NCBI RefSeq assembly: GCF_963169125.1
Contig: NC_084797.1
Coordinates: forward strand, 98,791,868-98,855,867
Direction: 5' to 3'
From: Humulus lupulus
Lineage: Eukaryota > Streptophyta > Magnoliopsida > Rosales > Cannabaceae
DNA length: 64,000 nt
The position numbers were made by a program, and so were the translations under genes. Every line of letters begins with the position of its first letter. Positions within the stretch are counted from its first letter, which is position 1. The notes beneath the pieces are model-generated. The model saw only the letters and a program-made list of their open reading frames with translations, was not told the DNA's origin and searched no databases. Below, piece after piece: positions 9,401 to 20,257 of this stretch.

Positions 9401-11757
9401 ATCAACTCCTCCTCTGTTCGAGCATTCTTTGGTGAGTGATCTTCTACACTCATCATCTCGATGTCCTGGTCGTGGCGTGAGGTCCAAGCGTATCGCTCTC
9501 TTGCTTTCCCGCTATCCCCTGCAAGGTGTGGACCACCACAGATGTTGAGTAACATACCTACCACAAGAGCTGGTTGTAAAGGTGGCGAGCGTTGGGGTGC
9601 AGGCGCCTGCTCATTTCCACCTTGGGCCTCTCGCTGAGACCCTCCTGCGTCTCGTATGTATCTCCTTAGGTGTCCCTGCCTGATCAGGAACTCGATCTCA
9701 TCCTTCAACTGGTTACACTCATTGGTGTCATGTCCGTAGTCGTTGTGAAAACGACAGAATTTTGTCGTATCTCTCTTGGAGATATCCTTCCTTATAGGCG
9801 CTGGTCGCTTATAAGGGACATTGGCATTGGTCGCCTGGTAGATCTTTGCCCTACTTTCGACAAGGGTCGTATAGTTGGTGAATCTTGGCTCATATCTATT
9901 GCCTTTAGGGCATTTATTTTTAGATGTGATGGCTCATTGCCCGTCCTTTTTCCACCATTTCTGCCATTTCCATTCCCGTTGCCTTTGTCGTTGCCATTGG
10001 GTTTATCTGACCCATTGGCGGCCTTGGCGAGATCTTCCTTTGGTCCCTTATCTTTCGTGGGTGACTTCCCCTCGTTGGCGATCGCATCTTCGAGCTTGAT
10101 GTATCGATCAGCTCGATCCAAAAATTCCTAGGTACTCCTTACCCCATTCTTTCTCAGGCTGTTCCATAGGGGAGAATGACGTCTAACCCCAACAGTTAGG
10201 GCCATCATTTTTCCCTCGTCGCCCACTGTTTTGGCTCCAGCCACTGCTCGCATAAAGTGCTGGACATAGTCCTTTAAGGTCTCTCCCTCCTTTTTCTGTA
10301 TCTCGACCAGCTGGTTGGCCTCTGTGGGGTGTATGCAACCCACGTAGAATTTTTCGTAAAATTCCTTTACGAACATTTCCCACGATACTATACTAGCAGG
10401 AGGGAACTTAAAGAACCACTCTTGGGCAGTGTCAGACAGAGTGGCAGGGAAGATCCGCAGCGAGCATCGTCCGACACCTTCTGAATATCCATTTCTACCT
10501 TAAACTTGTTCACATGAGATACCGGGTTCCCGTACCCATCAAAGTTCAGCAGTACTAACATTTTTCACTTGCTGGGGGTTTCTGCCACAACAATCCTCTG
10601 CACAAACATAGTGTCTCTCCTCTAGTCGTACTCTATGTTGGATGTCTGGCTCCCGACCAGCTGTTGTACTGCCTGGTTCAGAGCATCAATTTGAGCCTGA
10701 ACTGCGTCTGGGATCGCTGGGGCGACTGGGCCGGAGGAGCGTACTCATCATGCCTCTCGCGTCTGTCATTGAGTATGTCCCTCAAGTCATCATCCCTACA
10801 CCTTTGTTCGCTAACGCCCAGGCGATCAAAGATGTTATGTTGTCGGGGTTGCCCCCCAGCGTTATGGCTCACATGCCTATTTTATCTTGGTAGGGGATTT
10901 CTATCTCAACCTCTTTCCTTATGCCTTTGACCAGCATTCCCCCTGCTGGAATCGACCTCATTGTAGTCATGGCCATCCCTAAACTGTGGCCGACTATGGT
11001 GCAACCGGCTGGTCATGCAGTTTCCTCCTCTGGCTGGTATCTCCCAAGCGTCAAAGCGAGGCCTGCGCTGGTCGGTGGGTCCCCGTGCATTATTATGTCA
11101 TGGGGGGGCCCTGACCGCAAAGCCTGACTCGTTATGCCTTTTGTTGGTAGAAGGACGTTGCCCCTTGCTCGATGGAATTGGCTCATCATCCCCTGGGCGT
11201 CTAGGGATGTGGGGAGACTTCCCGGCCCTATTCTGCCTCTGGCGCTGGGGATTGTTGTGACCAGCTTGAGAGGGTGGTTATTTCTCAGGATCCTAAATCG
11301 GGACATCATCCTGCGCAACAGGTGGCTGATTCGGCCTTTGAGGGCTTGCCGGCTGAAGCGGAGGACTTGGATTAGGGGCCCCTTGTGGTGGTGCACTTGG
11401 TGGCTAATCCGGTTGAGAGGTCGGCGTAGCATGTCCTTTGGCCAACTAAATGGCTGCTTCAAGAGCGGTCGTGGCATCTCTCTGTCGACGATCCATTTCT
11501 GCCTGCCGCTCATTCAGCTCTTGGCACGGACGCTCAATCTCCCTTTATTGTAGCGCCAAGGTCTCTATTGCATTCTCCTTATTGACCCTCAGATTGGCAA
11601 ACTCATCCTGCAACACGCCCAGTGTTGCCCTCAGCATCTCAGAATCCATTTACTCCTCTTCAAAATCCAAGTGTGGTTCATTTTCAGCCACATTTGGAGG
11701 AGGTTGAGATGATGCAGTGCCAGCAGCCTGTCCAGCTCTCTTGGATGTCTTCGCCAC
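9401..11757 (-). pseudogene. Tat-1 gag, frameshifted
   Basis: Broken into several frames. Recognisable parts are an N-terminal coiled-coil remnant (about 11450-11640), a basic Arg/Ser-rich linker, gag core pieces (EFLDRADRYIKLEDAIANEG at about 10070-10130; MFVKEFYEKFYVGC to 10376) and a C-terminal KDEIEFLIRQGHL segment after the zinc-knuckle region (9650-9705). By alignment with Tat-2 (ATGGCG) the expected start is GTGGCG at 11752-11757, i.e. the ATG has been lost. The capsid-like product is not makeable from this copy. Confidence 0.82.
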
Positions 11758-11788
11758 TTGATTCTCTTCAAGCTTCTTGAGTTCAACT

Positions 11789-11807
11789 CTCAATGAAATC
11801 ACCAAAA
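11789..11807 (-). other. Primer-binding site of Tat-1
   Basis: On the minus strand the LTR is followed by TTTTGGTGATTTCATTGAGAG. TGGTG(A/C)TTTCATTGAGAG is shared with Tat-2 and, on the plus strand, with the element at 60440. TGG is the complement of the tRNA CCA end. Which tRNA primes is not determined here. Confidence 0.75.
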
Positions 11808-12419
11808 TGTTGACCCTCGATTTGGCCAACGACACGGAGTCAAAATAATGACAAAGAATAAAAAGGAAATTAAGAAGTGAATCAAATGGGAGGAAAGTGA
11901 CACAAGCGATTTATAGTGGTTCGGCCCCAACTGTGTGGTAATAACCTACATCCACTTAGTTTTCTTATTGATGTTGAATCCCAATGCTGTGATCAAAGAA
12001 CTAGGGTTCTTGAGTTTCACAAGCCTTCGGAGAATTTCAACTTTCTTTGGATAATCACACTATGCTCTCTCTTTGAGTATTCAAGCTCCAGGTTCAAAAT
12101 TCCCTTCCTTGAGCCCTCTCATTCATATTTATAGGCTCAAGGGGGTTATATGGGCCTACAGGCCCTAATTATCCTTAATATCATCGTATCAAGGCAATAA
12201 AGAGAAAATATAATAAATGTAGTCATTACAAGATTGCGTATCTTAAAGGAAATAAATTGAAGCATGCGACCAGACTGGTCGCATCTAAACACGAGATTTG
12301 ATGAAGCAATAGGCATATGGTCGATAGGCGAACAACATCCTTTCACTTTAACGTTGCCACGTGTTAACCACATATAATAAATTCTTGCCACGTCATCAAG
12401 AGCCATTTTTGGGTAAACA
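11808..12419 (-). mobile_element. Tat-1 5' LTR
   Basis: Plus-strand limits TGTTGACCC...GGGTAAACA (612 bp). It shares the ACGTCAT-to-end block and the start block (CCAACGAC) with the longer Tat-2 LTR. A TATA-like TATAAATAT lies at 12126-12134 on the minus strand, and the Tat U5 motif (TTATAGTGGTTCGGCCCC, plus strand) at 11911-11928. There is no partner LTR on the left, so no target duplication can be tested. Confidence 0.85.
12126..12134 (-). promoter_or_regulatory. TATA box of the Tat-1 LTR promoter
   Basis: Minus strand CTATAAATAT in the LTR about 320 bp before the LTR/internal boundary. Position and sequence match the Tat-2 LTR TATA. Confidence 0.6.
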
Positions 12420-12974
12420 AACGTTATACAAATAAACAGAAGTGTCGATTGCACTTAACTAACTGTATTGATTGTTGAGATTGGATTATGTGTTTGATTG
12501 AGCAGATTATTATTGCTAAGCTTATTGCTTATATCTTGTTGCTAATTGAATTTATCGATTTAATTTTACTATTTATATATTGTTGCTCAGGGGTGCTATG
12601 TGGTGCAGGTAAGGGAAAGGGAAAGCTGGACCAGCCATGAGTTAGAGAGCTACAGGGGCAGTGTGTACATATGCAGCCTACTCGACCGCCATGGCCAGGA
12701 TAGTCTGGGAGGAACTAGGGTTGAACCTTGTTTTGCCACTTAGGACGACTAATTTGTATTCTATTTGTCTTTTATTAGTATGTAACCACTTTTTGGGATC
12801 CCGTGTATAAACTTAATATTTTAATTAAAAATAATGACTTTGTTGATCAAAAATTTTAATACCTAACCTTGATTTAGTCTTTAATTATACATTTAAGTCC
12901 AAATGACTAGCTTAGCGAGTTAAGCACTATTTTAAATACACAGTGTAACAGTCTTGGCAAACTAGGGCATTATA
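12420..12974 (+). mobile_element. 3' part of the Tekay-like LTR (right half of 1549-1740)
   Basis: Contains the family blocks GGGTGCTATGTGGTGCAGGTAA near 12592, TTTTTGGGATCCCGTGT near 12791 and the terminal ACACAGTGTAACAGTCTTGGC, ending GGGCATTATA at 12974 (the others end TTACA). Immediately right, Tat-3 RT coding begins, so this is the right edge of the Tekay-like insertion into Tat-3. Pairing with 1549-1740 is inferred from orientation and complementarity of the missing parts. Confidence 0.72.
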
Positions 12975-13640
12975 GCACTTTCGGGGATTCGGCTTCATTC
13001 CAAACCTGCGAAGCACCGAAAAAACCTCCGTGAGGTTCTTCACATGGTCGGGAGCTATTCTAGACTTTGCCAGCATGTCTTCTACATACACCTCCATATT
13101 CCGTCCCAATTGTTCTTTGAGCATATGGTTCACGAGCCTTTGGTAGGTGGCCCTAACATTCTTCGGTATGAAGGGAATCACCTTAAAATAGTAAATTCCT
13201 TTATCTGTTCAGAAGCTAGTATGCTTTTGATCGGTGACATGCATGCTCGTTATACCCCGAGTATGGGTCCATGAAGGACAAGAGCTCGTACTCAGTGGTG
13301 GCATCGACCATCTGATCGATCTTCAACAGTGAGAAATAGTCCCTAGGGTAGGCTTTGTTAAGGTTGGAGTATTCTATGCAGGTCCTCCAGGTACCATTTG
13401 GTTTAGGCATGAGGACCGGAATGGATACCCACTTGGGGTAATGGGCATTCCAACTGAATTCATTTGTAAGTAGCTTTTCCACCTCCACCTTTAGGGCCTC
13501 TGCTCTAGTCTGATCAAACTTCCTTTGCTTCTGCTGAATCGAAGTGATGTTGGGATCGACATTCAAGGCATGGAAAATGATGTCCGGGTCAATGTCGGTC
13601 ATGTCGGAAGTGAGACCAGGCAAAGACATCCTGATTTTTC
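12975..13640 (-). pseudogene. Tat-3 reverse transcriptase fragment with altered catalytic box
   Basis: Motifs: PKPNGTWRTCIEYSNLNKAYP, the LSFMDPYSGYNEH fingers region (frameshift near 13215), then TYQRLVNHMLKEQLG and YVEDML. The invariant YxDD box reads YVED because the codon at 13080-13082 encodes Glu, which alone would abolish polymerisation. The frame ends at GMKPNPRKC, cut by the LTR. The residues that appear after it (CNALVCQD-like) are minus-strand LTR sequence, not RT. Confidence 0.85.
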
Positions 13641-14290
13641 TAGAGAAAGGCCAGGAGCAAGTCTCAGACCTTCGCCTCTAGATTGTTCCCATTTTTTGTC
13701 CTTCTGTTAGGGATGGAAGCATCTAGAGCCACCTCCTCGACTCCCTCCATGGGCTGACCGCCATCTCTTCCTGAACCCGTGGGTCCAACTCATTGGCTTC
13801 CTCAACCAGCACTGCCTGCACTTCCGCATCCTTAGGATGAGATTGTGCGAGCCATCACCTCGACTACCATTATTGGTTGCCTGAGGAACACATTGTAGCA
13901 TTGCCTCGCCTATTTTTGGTCTCCTCAGACTGTACCGATTTCCAACTCCCTAGGAAATTTAATGCATAGATGCCGAATGGAGGTGACAGTGCCGAAATCC
14001 ACTAAGGTTAGACGTCCCAAAATGGCGTTATACACGGAGATTCAAACAACCACCACGAAAGTGCAATATTTGAAGGCCCGGTGAGGCTCTTCCCCCAGTG
14101 TCACGAGCAACATGATTTGGCACATTGGTATGAGACCTTCCCTAAAGAACCTATATAGAGTTGAGGTGCATGGGGACAAGTTGCTTGTGGTCAGCCCGAT
14201 CTTCTCATAAGCTGACTTGAATAGGAGGTTCACTGAACTCCCGTTGTCTACAAGGATCTGAGCCACCATCTTATTGGACACCTAGCTCTC
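13641..14290 (-). pseudogene. Tat-3 protease region
   Basis: The active-site motif reads ILVDNGSSVNLLFKSAYEKI (D-N-G rather than D-T-G, a variant often seen in Tat-type elements), at about 14200-14265. Downstream flap and linker are in broken frames (VVVV near 14042, then stops). Non-functional. Confidence 0.75.
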
Positions 14291-16800
14291 GATCACTAAA
14301 GGATCGTGGTGTAGAAAGTGAAATCTCCGAGCACCATGCTCAGAGAATGTGATGACTTTGTCCATCATCCGCGACATCTGGGCTGGCAATTGATCTAATG
14401 CCAATAGCTCATCATCATGGTTTAAGGCTCGCACGTACCTATTTTTTTAGCCTCTAGAGGTGCCCCCCAAGTGGGGTCCTCTCGAGATAGTCTCTACTCG
14501 GTCGTTCACTAGAGGAGGCCTGTTTGCTATCGACTATGGAGGAGTTGTGGGCACCAGGCTCGGAGATTGGGGAGCCCCACCCCGAGCATATTGGTGGAGG
14601 TGTCCCAATTTGATGAGGTTCTCAATGTCATCTTTGAGCTGGCGACACTCATTGGTGTGATGCCCTACATCGTTATGAAAGCAACAAAACTTGCTGGGAA
14701 CTCGCCTCTCCCTGTCCCTCCAGATGGGTCGCGACTTTCGATAATGGACATGCTTCTTCGCAGCCACAAAGATGTTCTCCCGAGAGTCCACTAAGCCAGT
14801 GTACTCGGAGTACTGCGAGACATACTTCTTGCCAGGGGCAGTTCCCTGTCCAGTCTGCGTTGTTCCATCGCCTTTGGGCTTTCTGCCCTTGCCCTTGCCT
14901 CCATGTCTACTGCTACTGGGGTTTGAGTGGGTGCGGTGGACTAGGATGGAGCAACAACTGCAGCACTGGATGCAGGTTGATAAGCATTGTACCTAGTGGG
15001 CACTGCTCCATATCCCATCAGAGCCGCACTGAATCCAACGGTTGGCATGGCACTAAATTCAGCTGGCAGGACACTTGGACTGGACTGGGCTCCCAGTATA
15101 CTAGGTTGGACAGGAGTGTAGGGTGGATATTGGGTCCCCAAAGCCATGGGGCCAGACCCCGTTGGAGCAGGAAAGGCGAATGGCCCTCCGAATGCTCCAA
15201 TTTGGGCGTCTTCCTTGCTGGTATATTCTTGTGCTCAGTGGATGAAGTTGTCGAGTCGTCAGCACCCTCTCCGCTAGAGGTTATACCACAATTGGCACCC
15301 TACACGAATTTCGACCTGTAAGGCCATTAGCTATTGGCTATCATCGACCCTCTTGGTCCTCGCAGCTTCCTCCTTGAAGCGTTTGATGTAAGCTTTGAGG
15401 GTTTCGAAGGGTCTTTGCTTTATGTTGGCCAAAGCATTGACCTCAAAGCTCACCTTCTGAGCTGCTATGAATTGTCTCTGGAATGAAGATGATAGTTGGT
15501 GCCACTAATGAATGGATCCCGACCTGTGTTTCTTGAACCATTCATTTGTTGGTCCTATCAAGGTTATCGAGAACACATGACACTTGGAGTCTTCGGAGAC
15601 GCGAGGCACTGACATCAACCTATTGAACTTTGAGAGATGGTTGGTGGGATCAGTGCTGCCATCAAAAGATGTGATGGTAGGCATCTTGAAGCCCTGTGGC
15701 AAGGAGGCTTCCACAATGTTGGGAGCACACGGCTCCCCATCCTCATCCTCCTAGTCGGAGTCATGGCCCTTTCGTCGGGCCATTCTCAACATGATCCTCT
15801 ACAAGCTCTCTAACTCCGCGAAGAGCGGGTCATGGTCTTAGTTAGCACTTTGGGTCGAGTTATTTCTCTTTCTAGGAGTTAAGGTTGTCCCTAAGGTCTG
15901 ATTGACCTTTCTTCGTAGGTCCACGCCCGTGGGCCATGCTACACCGACGAGCATTCAGGTCATTCCGTAGGTCAGTCTGACCTCGGAAGGCACCACCGTC
16001 CTCAGGGTATGCTACTTTTGTTTCCCCATCAGACTCAATATTCTCATTGTTAACCGAGATGGTAATGTCGCGCCCTCGATTAACGAAGGTGTTTCATTTG
16101 CTGGTTCCTTGGCCATGGCTCCTATGGTGATGGTGAGGTGCTGGAGGAACACCACCTCAAGGCCTCGCGCGATCCACATTGGGGCACTTGGGTGGAACAC
16201 CTTGGGCTCCAAGGTCGCTGTTGGCCTGGCGGTTTCCTTTATCCCCACTAGCCGGCCTCGGGGTCTAATTGTCTTCGGGGGTCCAACAAGCCTTCTTTGG
16301 CTTGGGAGCAGGGTTATTGTCGACCTTACCTTTTCCACTATCTTGTGGCACATGTGAGGTTCCAACTCCAGCTAGGTGCACAGGGGCACGCCAGCTAGCG
16401 GATCTCACGCCACCTCAGCTGGGTGCTCGGGTGACACACCGGCTAGGTTGACAGGTGGCATTCTAGCTGGGTTCATAGGCAGCACACCAACTGGCAGCCT
16501 AGATGGTACTTTGCCATGGAGGTCCAGTCGCAGCCCTTGGGCTGCCAGAGTAGCCCTCATGGCGTTAACCATCTCTTGCAGGGCGGCGATGTTACACTAT
16601 TGGGTGTCGATCTTCTGTTGCTGAGTGGCCACCATGTACTGAAGCGCCACCACTTATCGTGTCCCCTCCACATCCATAGGATGAGGATATTCCTCCTCAT
16701 AATACTCATCATCACCTTCGTCATCCATGTTGTCGTATTCCATCGTCTCAGGGAGGTCTTGCAGTGGTAAATGATTGGTTTCTTCTCTGTCAACTATGTC
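14291..16800 (-). pseudogene. Tat-3 gag, broken
   Basis: Gag core GFKMPTITSFDGSTDPTNHL and LTGPTNEWFKKH-like residues occur at 15520-15710, and the C-terminal zinc-knuckle-like CCFHNDVGHHTNECRQLKDD at about 14620-14690. A long Pro/Ala/Gly-rich linker lies between (14860-15330), and the N-terminal part is very degenerate (15750-16800). No intact start codon can be assigned. The gag core is clearly of the Tat type that begins with (E)ASLP-GFKMP, different from that of Tat-2. Confidence 0.78.
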
Positions 16801-16838
16801 GTGAGAGTGCATTTCTTCGAGTGGTCACCATGACTATG

Positions 16839-18409
16839 TGTTGGGAAAACTTATACAGAATCTTGTTTATTTTCATGTAAATCTTATATTAAACAATCTA
16901 ATATAAGACAACCTAGAACATGTTTCTATAATTGAATTTAAACAGAGATAATGATAAGAACACTTACATTATACGCAGTGGAATGTATTAGGCATTCCTT
17001 CAATTTCTCTAACCTTTGAATCCTTTCTGTCGCAGGGTATCACCAAGAAACTGAATTGATCTTCAAATTTCTTCACAGCCAGCCAAAGTATCCTTAGAAT
17101 CACCTAACTAGAGTGGGCAATTCTCAACACATGAGATAGATACAAAGAGAATTTAGAGGCTTAGAAAAGGACTTTTTGTTGTAGAGAGAATCTAAAACCT
17201 AGAGCATCAAGAATAGAACTTCATAAATCTTCTTTTCATCTATTTTTTCAACTATAACTTACCATTTCTTTTATAGGCTCAATTAGGTCATTTATTTAAT
17301 GAAAATAAATAAAATAATAGGTAATATCAGTCATTAGGTTAAAATTATCACGGGCTTTAGGCCCGTGAAATTTCTCATCTAATTATAAGATCGTTGGACT
17401 TAAAATCAAGGCCCATATCATTTTCTATTGATTACTTAATTACATTTTTATTTAAATCCTTTATCAAATTAATTATTTATAGTTTGAACCTTGATTTAAA
17501 CTTATTTATTAATTTAGACACTAATTTATCTTAATTAATAAATCTACCCTAAAATCTCTTTTCTTCTCTAAATTGCATAATTCTGTGAAACTATCCAAAA
17601 TTGACCTGGTCAACTTTGATAATTCTAATTGATATTAAATCAATTAATTGAGACTATCTAAATGATTTTATCCAAGGTATAGTGGGGACCATGGGCCTAT
17701 GAAATCAAGCTCCAATAAGTTATCATAAATTTAACAAATAAATTTACTAACTTATTAATTTCTCATGACTCCACTAAAAACTCAAAATTGCACTATTGAA
17801 TTAATAGAACGCTCTAGAACCAATATAGATACGTTATTAATTATCCATTGTTACAACTATAATTGTCACTCAATCCTCTATAGACGGTCTACAGTGAGAT
17901 GGGACTAAAAATATCATTTTACCCCTCATTGTATTTTATCCTTAAAATACTTAGTTCCTTGTAAATGATATTTCAATAAACTAATATTAATTACTGAAAT
18001 GAGATCTCTATCATTTAGCACCTTGAACCAAACTAAAAGGAAACCATTGTTTTACTTCTTCATCAAAAGCTATAGATGTTCATATCTATGATTAACAGTC
18101 CCACTAAATTATACTACCAAGTTCCCAAGATGTAAGTATGGGCTAGTCCGTAGGGTAAGCTGGTGACGAACAAGTCAAAGAACTTAAATAATACAACCAG
18201 TTAGAATACTAACCACTTAAAATTGAGATTGAATTGACCTATAGTCAACTATATGATACGACTAGAATAGATAATAACGGTATGTTTACTTATCCTATCT
18301 ACTATCAATATCAGTCTAGTTTGATGTAAAAAATACATTTGATCTAATCTACTTTGCTAATGTTCTGGAAAGAACATAACGCTACAATGTGTAAGTAGAT
18401 TATATCATG
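16839..18409 (-). mobile_element. Ty1/copia 3' LTR, left segment
   Basis: Starts TGTTGGGAAAACTTATACAG and is about 85-90% identical by eye to the solo LTR at 39880-41738. It is interrupted at 18409 by Tat-2 and resumes at 32840-33119 (ending ACCCCAACA). Rejoined length is about 1851 bp. A minus-strand TATAAAAG box lies at 17268-17276. It is the 3' LTR of the minus-strand copia element whose coding traces lie at 33156-43773. Confidence 0.9.
18405..18409. repeat. Target-site duplication TCATG (left, Tat-2)
   Basis: TCATG immediately left of Tat-2 and exactly repeated at 32835-32839. Confidence 0.95.
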
Positions 18410-19877
18410 TGTTGACTGTGATTTTATCCAACGACGTAAGAACGTCAACTACGACAAGCCTTCAAGAGAATTATAAACGACAACAGACAGTTTTTATCAA
18501 TGAAAGTAAATAACACGAGATTTTATAATGGTTCAGCCCCGATGATCGGTAATAGCCTAATCCACTTAGAGATTTTATTACTGTATTCACACTCAAGATT
18601 AGATGAATAGCGTCAACTGAGTTTCTTCAGTGCAAAATATTCCAGAATACAAAAAGGGGTTCTCTCAGGGAAAAACACTTTCTCTCTCTAGAACACAGGT
18701 TAACTCTTAATTTTTCCAAAAGTCCTTTTCCGATCCTCCCAACTCTCTATTTATAGACCTGGGATTCTCAACTGATATCCCCTTTTGATTGGGATATTTC
18801 ATTATTCACCTTATATTTATATTGCAAAATAAATGTTTAAAATACAACTGATCCCTAAATTCGAGTGAGGAGTGAGAGATTCCCGGATGCTTAGACCAAT
18901 TCTCACTGAAGTAGTTTTGGGCAGTTTGACGTAGTCTCTCATGCATGTTGATTACTCTTCAAGCTTCTCGTGGGTCAAAGATGGCATGTGCATGGCTCTC
19001 CTCGGACCAAAGATCATGTAAGTTTAGCTCTCCTCGGACCAAGGTGGTCCGAGGCCACTTCCTTTGCTCCTTACCTCGAGCAAGTCCGAGGTATACTCCT
19101 TCATTGTGTCCGATCGGACACAATGGTTCTCTCCTTGGCTTAAGGTGGTTTGAACCACCCTCTTTGGCATCTCAACTCGGTCAAGCCCGAGCCCATTACC
19201 TTCAATCAAGGTCCGATCGGACCTTGAACTCTCTTCCTCAGACCAAGGTGGTCCGAGGTACCTCTTCACGCCATCTCCTCGAACCAAAACGGTCCAAAGG
19301 CTCCTCTCCCATGGGCATGTCCGATCGGACATGTTGCCCTTCTCCTCGGACCAAAATGGTTTGAGCCTCTCTATTTCAACCAAGGTCTGATCGGACCTTG
19401 CAATCTTCTCCTCGGACCATGGAGGTCCGAGCTTACCTTCCTCTTCTTTCTAACCTTGTTCAAACCCGAGCCTACCTCTTCCATAGCATACCCGATCGGC
19501 CATTATGTGGCTTTCCCCTTGACAAAAACTTGAGCCTTGGTCATTCTCTTTGGACATGTTCGAGCCAAACTTAACAAGAGGTCCCCTAAGCTTAGGTCCG
19601 ATCGGACCTATTGCTTTTATCCCTTGAACCAAAATCCAAACCTCCCCTTCAACTTCTTGGACTTGGCTTCAAATCAATTATTAGGGTCCTCAAACTGGGG
19701 TTTGAGCCAAGCATCCCTTAGACCAAATATTCTCTTCGGTCGGGTGTATTTGGCTTGACTATCTGTCCAATTTCTTAACTGATGTATTGGGCCATTGCTA
19801 AGCCAGATCACCCCACTAACTCATGCCATGTGCCAATTTTACTGCCACGTCATTCTTTTCAAATTTTTGGGATAACA
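18410..19877 (-). mobile_element. Tat-2 3' LTR
   Basis: Limits TGTTGACTGTG...GGGATAACA (plus strand). It contains a TATA box (CTATAAATAG, minus strand, 18747-18756), the U5 motif at 18523-18540, and a cluster of perfect palindromes centred on CCGATCGG at 19103-19124, 19206-19227, 19316-19333 and 19593-19610. Further imperfect inverted words of the type CTCGGACC...GGTCCGAG occur at about 19035-19055, 19225-19256 and 19411-19431. Confidence 0.95.
19103..19610. repeat. Array of CCGATCGG-centred palindromes in the Tat-2 LTR
   Basis: Perfect palindromes of 22, 22, 18 and 18 bp share the core GTCCGATCGGAC but have different outer arms: ATTGTGT/ACACAAT, TCAAGGT/ACCTTGA, CATGT/ACATG and TAGGT/ACCTA. 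A fifth copy at 19381-19400 has one mismatch here and is perfect in the other LTR (32338-32357). Conversely the copy at 19593 is intact here and broken in the other LTR. Function unknown. Confidence 0.9.
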
Positions 19878-19890
19878 TTTGCCCCCAAGT
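19878..19890 (-). other. Polypurine tract of Tat-2
   Basis: Minus strand ACTTGGGGGCAAA directly abuts the 3' LTR (TGTTATCCC on the minus strand), the expected plus-strand DNA primer. Confidence 0.85.
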
Positions 19891-20257
19891 TTATTATATG
19901 ATTCATTCACATAATAAACTTTTTCTCCAGCTGACGTCATTATAAAAAATAATAACTGTTCATCTTCATGCAGCAGACCCGATCACTGCAAAAATCCACC
20001 CATGATCGTGGAGAGAAAAATAGTCCCAGAATGCCAAAGGTCCAAAAGTAAATAAAAAACCCACTTTTTTCCCCTTAAATATCCCCACTTTACACTCTCT
20101 TCTTTACACATACAAAAATTACTCTCAAAATCCTCTCATCTTCTCTTTTGGCCGAAATCCCCAAGAACCTCTTCTTCTTGCCGACTTCACAAGCTTCAAG
20201 GGGGAGCTCTTCATCTTCAAGCAACCTTCAAGCAAACCCAAAGTTCTCCAACCTTGG
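19891..20257 (+). promoter_or_regulatory. Candidate promoter and first exon of the Tat-2 antisense gene
   Basis: Holds a bZIP-type palindrome TGACGTCA at 19932-19939, a TATA-like CTTAAATATCCCC at 20074-20086, and a pyrimidine-rich leader from about 20095. A splice donor at 20258 (GGGTAAGT) follows. The leader contains no long ORF. Assignment as promoter is inference from arrangement; the start site is not observed. Confidence 0.5.

Larger units (their letters stand above)
1741..12419 (-). mobile_element. Tat-1: left-truncated Tat-lineage Ty3/gypsy retrotransposon
   Basis: A minus-strand element with 5' LTR (11808-12419), primer-binding site, gag, protease, RT, RNase H, archaeal-type RNase H, integrase, an untranslated spacer and an antisense-strand extra gene. 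The gene order, dual RNase H and antisense extra ORF identify the Tat (Ogre/Retand-like) lineage. The 3' LTR is missing, lost in the deletion at 1740/1741. Coding parts carry frameshifts and stops, and a solo LTR splits the integrase. Protein identity to Tat-2 looks around 70% in RT, so these are related but not recent copies. Confidence 0.88.
12975..16838 (-). mobile_element. Tat-3: Tat-type Ty3/gypsy element, 5' (gag-PR-RT) part
   Basis: Minus-strand gag, protease and the first part of RT of another Tat-type element, distinct from Tat-1 and Tat-2. On the left it is cut by the Tekay-like LTR at 12974. On the right it abuts the copia LTR at 16839, before any Tat LTR or primer-binding site is seen. 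The rest of pol would lie left of the window. Confidence 0.82.

Noticed and set aside
9670..11553. Several plus-strand ORFs of 80-150 codons opposite Tat-1 gag
   Set aside because: Antisense shadows of gag; no domain, and they do not continue in Tat-2.
18945..19383. ORFs of about 120-140 codons on both strands inside the Tat-2 LTRs (also 31902-32340)
   Set aside because: They arise from the palindromic, GC-richer LTR segment; composition is Ser/Arg/Pro-rich without a motif and both strands are open for the same reason.
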